From Micromonospora aurantiaca ATCC 27029 (lineage in GTDB: Bacteria; Actinomycetota; Actinomycetes; Mycobacteriales; Micromonosporaceae): a DNA stretch of 64,000 nt. The stretch spans positions 1,116,001 to 1,180,000 of the forward strand of contig NC_014391.1 of NCBI RefSeq assembly GCF_000145235.1, in the 5' to 3' direction. A model generated the notes under the pieces. It had not been told where the DNA came from and searched no databases. It was given only the letters and a program-made list of their open reading frames with translations. The translations under genes and the position numbers were made by a program. This document shows positions 62,203 through 64,000 of the stretch, in pieces (within the stretch, counting starts at the first letter, position 1; each line of letters begins with the position of its first letter).

Positions 62203-62816
62203 ACAAGGTCCTGCTCGCCACCCGGAACCGGAAGAAGCTGGTCGAACTCCAGCGGATCCTGGACGGCGCGCTCGGCGCGCACCGGATCGCCCTGCTCGGC
62301 CTCGACGACGTCGAGGAGTACCCGGAGCTGCCCGAGACCGGCCTCACGTTCGGCGAGAACGCGCTGATCAAGGCGCGGGAGGGCTGCCGGCGTACCGGCC
62401 TGCCGACCATCGCCGACGACTCCGGGCTGGCGGTGGACGCCCTCAACGGCATGCCGGGTGTGTTCAGCGCCCGCTGGTCCGGGGGGCACGGCGACGACCG
62501 GGCCAACCTCCAGCTCGTGCTGGACCAGGTCGCCGACGTGCCGGACGAGCACCGGGGCGCCGCGTTCGTCTGCACCGTCGCGCTGGTGCTGCCCGGCGGC
62601 AAGGAGCACCTGGTCGACGGCCGCCAGTCCGGCCGGCTGCTGCGCGCGCCGCGCGGCGACGGCGGCTTCGGCTACGACCCGATCTTCCTGGGCGACGGGC
62701 AGGAGCGCACCAACGCGGAGCTGACGCCCGAGGAGAAGGACGCGGTCAGCCACCGCGGCAAGGCGCTGCGGGAACTGGCCAAGCTGGTCGCGAAGGTGCT
62801 CCCACCCGCCGCCTGA
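62199..62816 (+). CDS. rdgB: XTP/dITP diphosphatase (RdgB/HAM1)
   Basis: 205 residues. [48 protein letters not shown] and [11 protein letters not shown] give the whole HAM1 fold. Removes deaminated purine nucleotides (XTP, dITP) from the pool. Start overlaps the rph stop. Followed by a divergent/convergent gap before hutH. Confidence 0.96.
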   Translation: MNKVLLATRNRKKLVELQRILDGALGAHRIALLGLDDVEEYPELPETGLTFGENALIKAREGCRRTGLPTIADDSGLAVDALNGMPGVFSARWSGGHGDDRANLQLVLDQVADVPDEHRGAAFVCTVALVLPGGKEHLVDGRQSGRLLRAPRGDGGFGYDPIFLGDGQERTNAELTPEEKDAVSHRGKALRELAKLVAKVLPPAA

Positions 62817-62882
62817 CCCGCCCCCACCGGGCACCCGGCCGCAGCGCCGACCGGGCACCCGAAGAACGCCGGACCGGTCCGC

Positions 62883-64000
62883 TCAGGCGAGCGGGCCGAT
62901 CTCCCGTTCGATCGCCGCGCGCAGCTCCGGGCCGCGTACCACCTCGCGCGCGGCCTCCATCAGCGGCGCGAGGAACACGTCCGGTCCCGGCTCGCCGATC
63001 GTGCGGCCGAGCGTGTCGAGCGCCGCCCGTCCGGCCGGTGACGGCGTCAGCGGCGCGCGGAGCTGGAGTCCGCGTACGGCCGCCAGCAGCTCCACCGCGA
63101 GCAGGCTGGTCAGGTTGTCCAGCACGGTGCGCAGCTTCTTGGTGGCCGCCCAGCCCATCGAGACGTGGTCCTCCTGCATGCCACTGGTGGGCAGCGAGTC
63201 GACCGAGGCGGGCGCGGCCAGCCGGCGGTTCTCCGCCACGATCCCGGCGGCGGTGTACTGGGCGATCATCAGGCCCGAGTTCACCCCGGCGTCCGGCGAC
63301 AGGAACGCGGGCAGTTCCCGGGAACGGGTGACGTCCAGCAGCCGGTCCACCCGGCGCTCGGCGATGGCGCCCACCTCGGCGGCGGCGATGGCGAGGTAGT
63401 CGGCGGCGAAGCCGAGCGGCGCGCCGTGGAAGTTCCCGGTCGACTCGACCCGCCCGTCCGGCAGCACCACCGGGTTGTCCACCACCGACAGCAGCTCCCG
63501 GCCGGCCACCACCTCGACGAAGTCGAGCGTGTCCCGGGCCGCGCCGGCGACCTGCGGGGCGCAGCGCATCGAGTACGCGTCCTGCACCGCGTGCGCCAGG
63601 TCGTCGCGGTGCGAGTCCATCACCGCCGAGCCCTGCAACAGCCGGTGGATGTTCGCCGCCGACGCGGCCTGACCGGGATGCGGGCGGATCGCGTGCAGCT
63701 CGGGCAGGAACGGCCGCTCCGAGCCGAGCATCGCCTCGATGGCCAGCGCCGCCGTCACGTCCGCCATGGCGAACAGGTGCCGGGCGTCGGACACGGCGAG
63801 GAGCAGCATGCCGAGCATGCCGTCGGTGCCGTTGATCAGCGCCAGCCCTTCCTTGGCGGCGAGTGACACCGGCTTCAGCCCGACCCGGCGCAGCGCGTCG
63901 GCGGCCGGGAGGCGGTCACCGGCCGGGCCGAGCACCCAGCCCTCACCGAGCAGCACCAGCGCGCAGTGCGCCAGCGGCGCCAGGTCGCCGGACGCGCCGA
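62883..64000 (-). CDS. hutH: Histidine ammonia-lyase, C-terminal part
   Basis: About 372 residues visible; the start lies beyond the window edge. The MIO prosthetic triad Ala-Ser-Gly (63987-63995) is in GASGDLAPLAH, just inside the edge, followed by LKPVSLAAKEGLALINGTDGM, QDAYSMRCAPQVAGAARDTL and NFHGAPLGFAADYLAIA, LPTSGMQEDHVSMGW. Deaminates histidine to urocanate. Convergent with rdgB. Could also be another MIO-family aminomutase, but the sequence fits HutH best. Confidence 0.95.
   Translation of the reverse strand, partial: GASGDLAPLAHCALVLLGEGWVLGPAGDRLPAADALRRVGLKPVSLAAKEGLALINGTDGMLGMLLLAVSDARHLFAMADVTAALAIEAMLGSERPFLPELHAIRPHPGQAASAANIHRLLQGSAVMDSHRDDLAHAVQDAYSMRCAPQVAGAARDTLDFVEVVAGRELLSVVDNPVVLPDGRVESTGNFHGAPLGFAADYLAIAAAEVGAIAERRVDRLLDVTRSRELPAFLSPDAGVNSGLMIAQYTAAGIVAENRRLAAPASVDSLPTSGMQEDHVSMGWAATKKLRTVLDNLTSLLAVELLAAVRGLQLRAPLTPSPAGRAALDTLGRTIGEPGPDVFLAPLMEAAREVVRGPELRAAIEREIGPLA

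Overview
The window is one contiguous piece of very GC-rich actinobacterial chromosome. Codon third positions are almost all G or C, GTG starts are frequent, and many genes overlap by 4 bases (ATGA or GTGA). The gene content fits the Micromonosporaceae: snapalysin, a GH12 cellulase with CBM2, a CebR-type operator, LuxR/AAA giant regulators, F420/PNPOx-like flavoproteins and the clpS-mec-cysO-cysM-rph-rdgB block. Two kinds of short intergenic repeat also look familiar to me from Micromonospora and Salinispora. I would call it Micromonospora or a close relative; that assignment is inference. No rRNA, tRNA, CRISPR array, transposase or prophage module was seen.

Layout. 1-2297: a pair of uncharacterised membrane proteins (first one cut by the edge). 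2325-4941: secreted snapalysin, a degenerate truncated globin, and a three-gene unit (Tat-exported protein, 86-residue protein, 8-cysteine protein). 4986-8351: a giant signal-transduction ATPase. 8397-10261: a DrrAB-like exporter with a perfect inverted repeat upstream. 10615-12161: a secreted repeat protein broken by a frameshift. 12207-18525: two aldo/keto reductases, a secreted endonuclease I, a divergent LysR/beta-lactamase-like pair and a Tat-exported metallo-beta-lactamase-fold protein. 18535-22240: an envelope unit (CDP-alcohol phosphatidyltransferase, LTA-synthase-like sulfatase, FkbM methyltransferase) and a hidden 59-codon ORF. 22289-26713: an ABC exporter with a YqeB-like partner, divergent from a histidine kinase/response regulator pair.

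26738-46451 is more accessory: an N-terminally short DUF234-type ATPase, a zinc D-Ala-D-Ala carboxypeptidase, a predicted caspase-like protein, small flavoproteins, a class C-like hydrolase, a pentapeptide-repeat protein, two related membrane-anchored proteins, two copies of a CRND/WGRR small-protein family, PBP4, a T4 beta-like protein, threonine synthase followed by a LigD-like protein with a dead ligase domain, a third aldo/keto reductase and a cellulase. 46778-51225: an FAD monooxygenase, cytochrome c oxidase subunit I and an MFS exporter.

51289-64000 is the conserved core. NAD salvage genes (pncB, pncA) are followed by clpS, DUF2017, the JAMM protease mec, the sulfur carrier cysO, cysM, an Rv1339-like metallohydrolase, rph and rdgB. 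This matches the Mycobacterium tuberculosis Rv1330c-Rv1341 order, except that a LuxR giant and a degenerate dynamin-like GTPase sit between pncB and clpS. The window ends inside hutH. CysO, Mec and CysM together make cysteine by the carrier-protein route; here CysO carries an unusual tail beyond its di-glycine.

A recurrent regulatory theme is a -10-like hexamer (TAGGCT, TAGGGT, TAGCAT and similar) placed 6-7 bases before the start codon of at least twelve genes, which implies leaderless transcripts.
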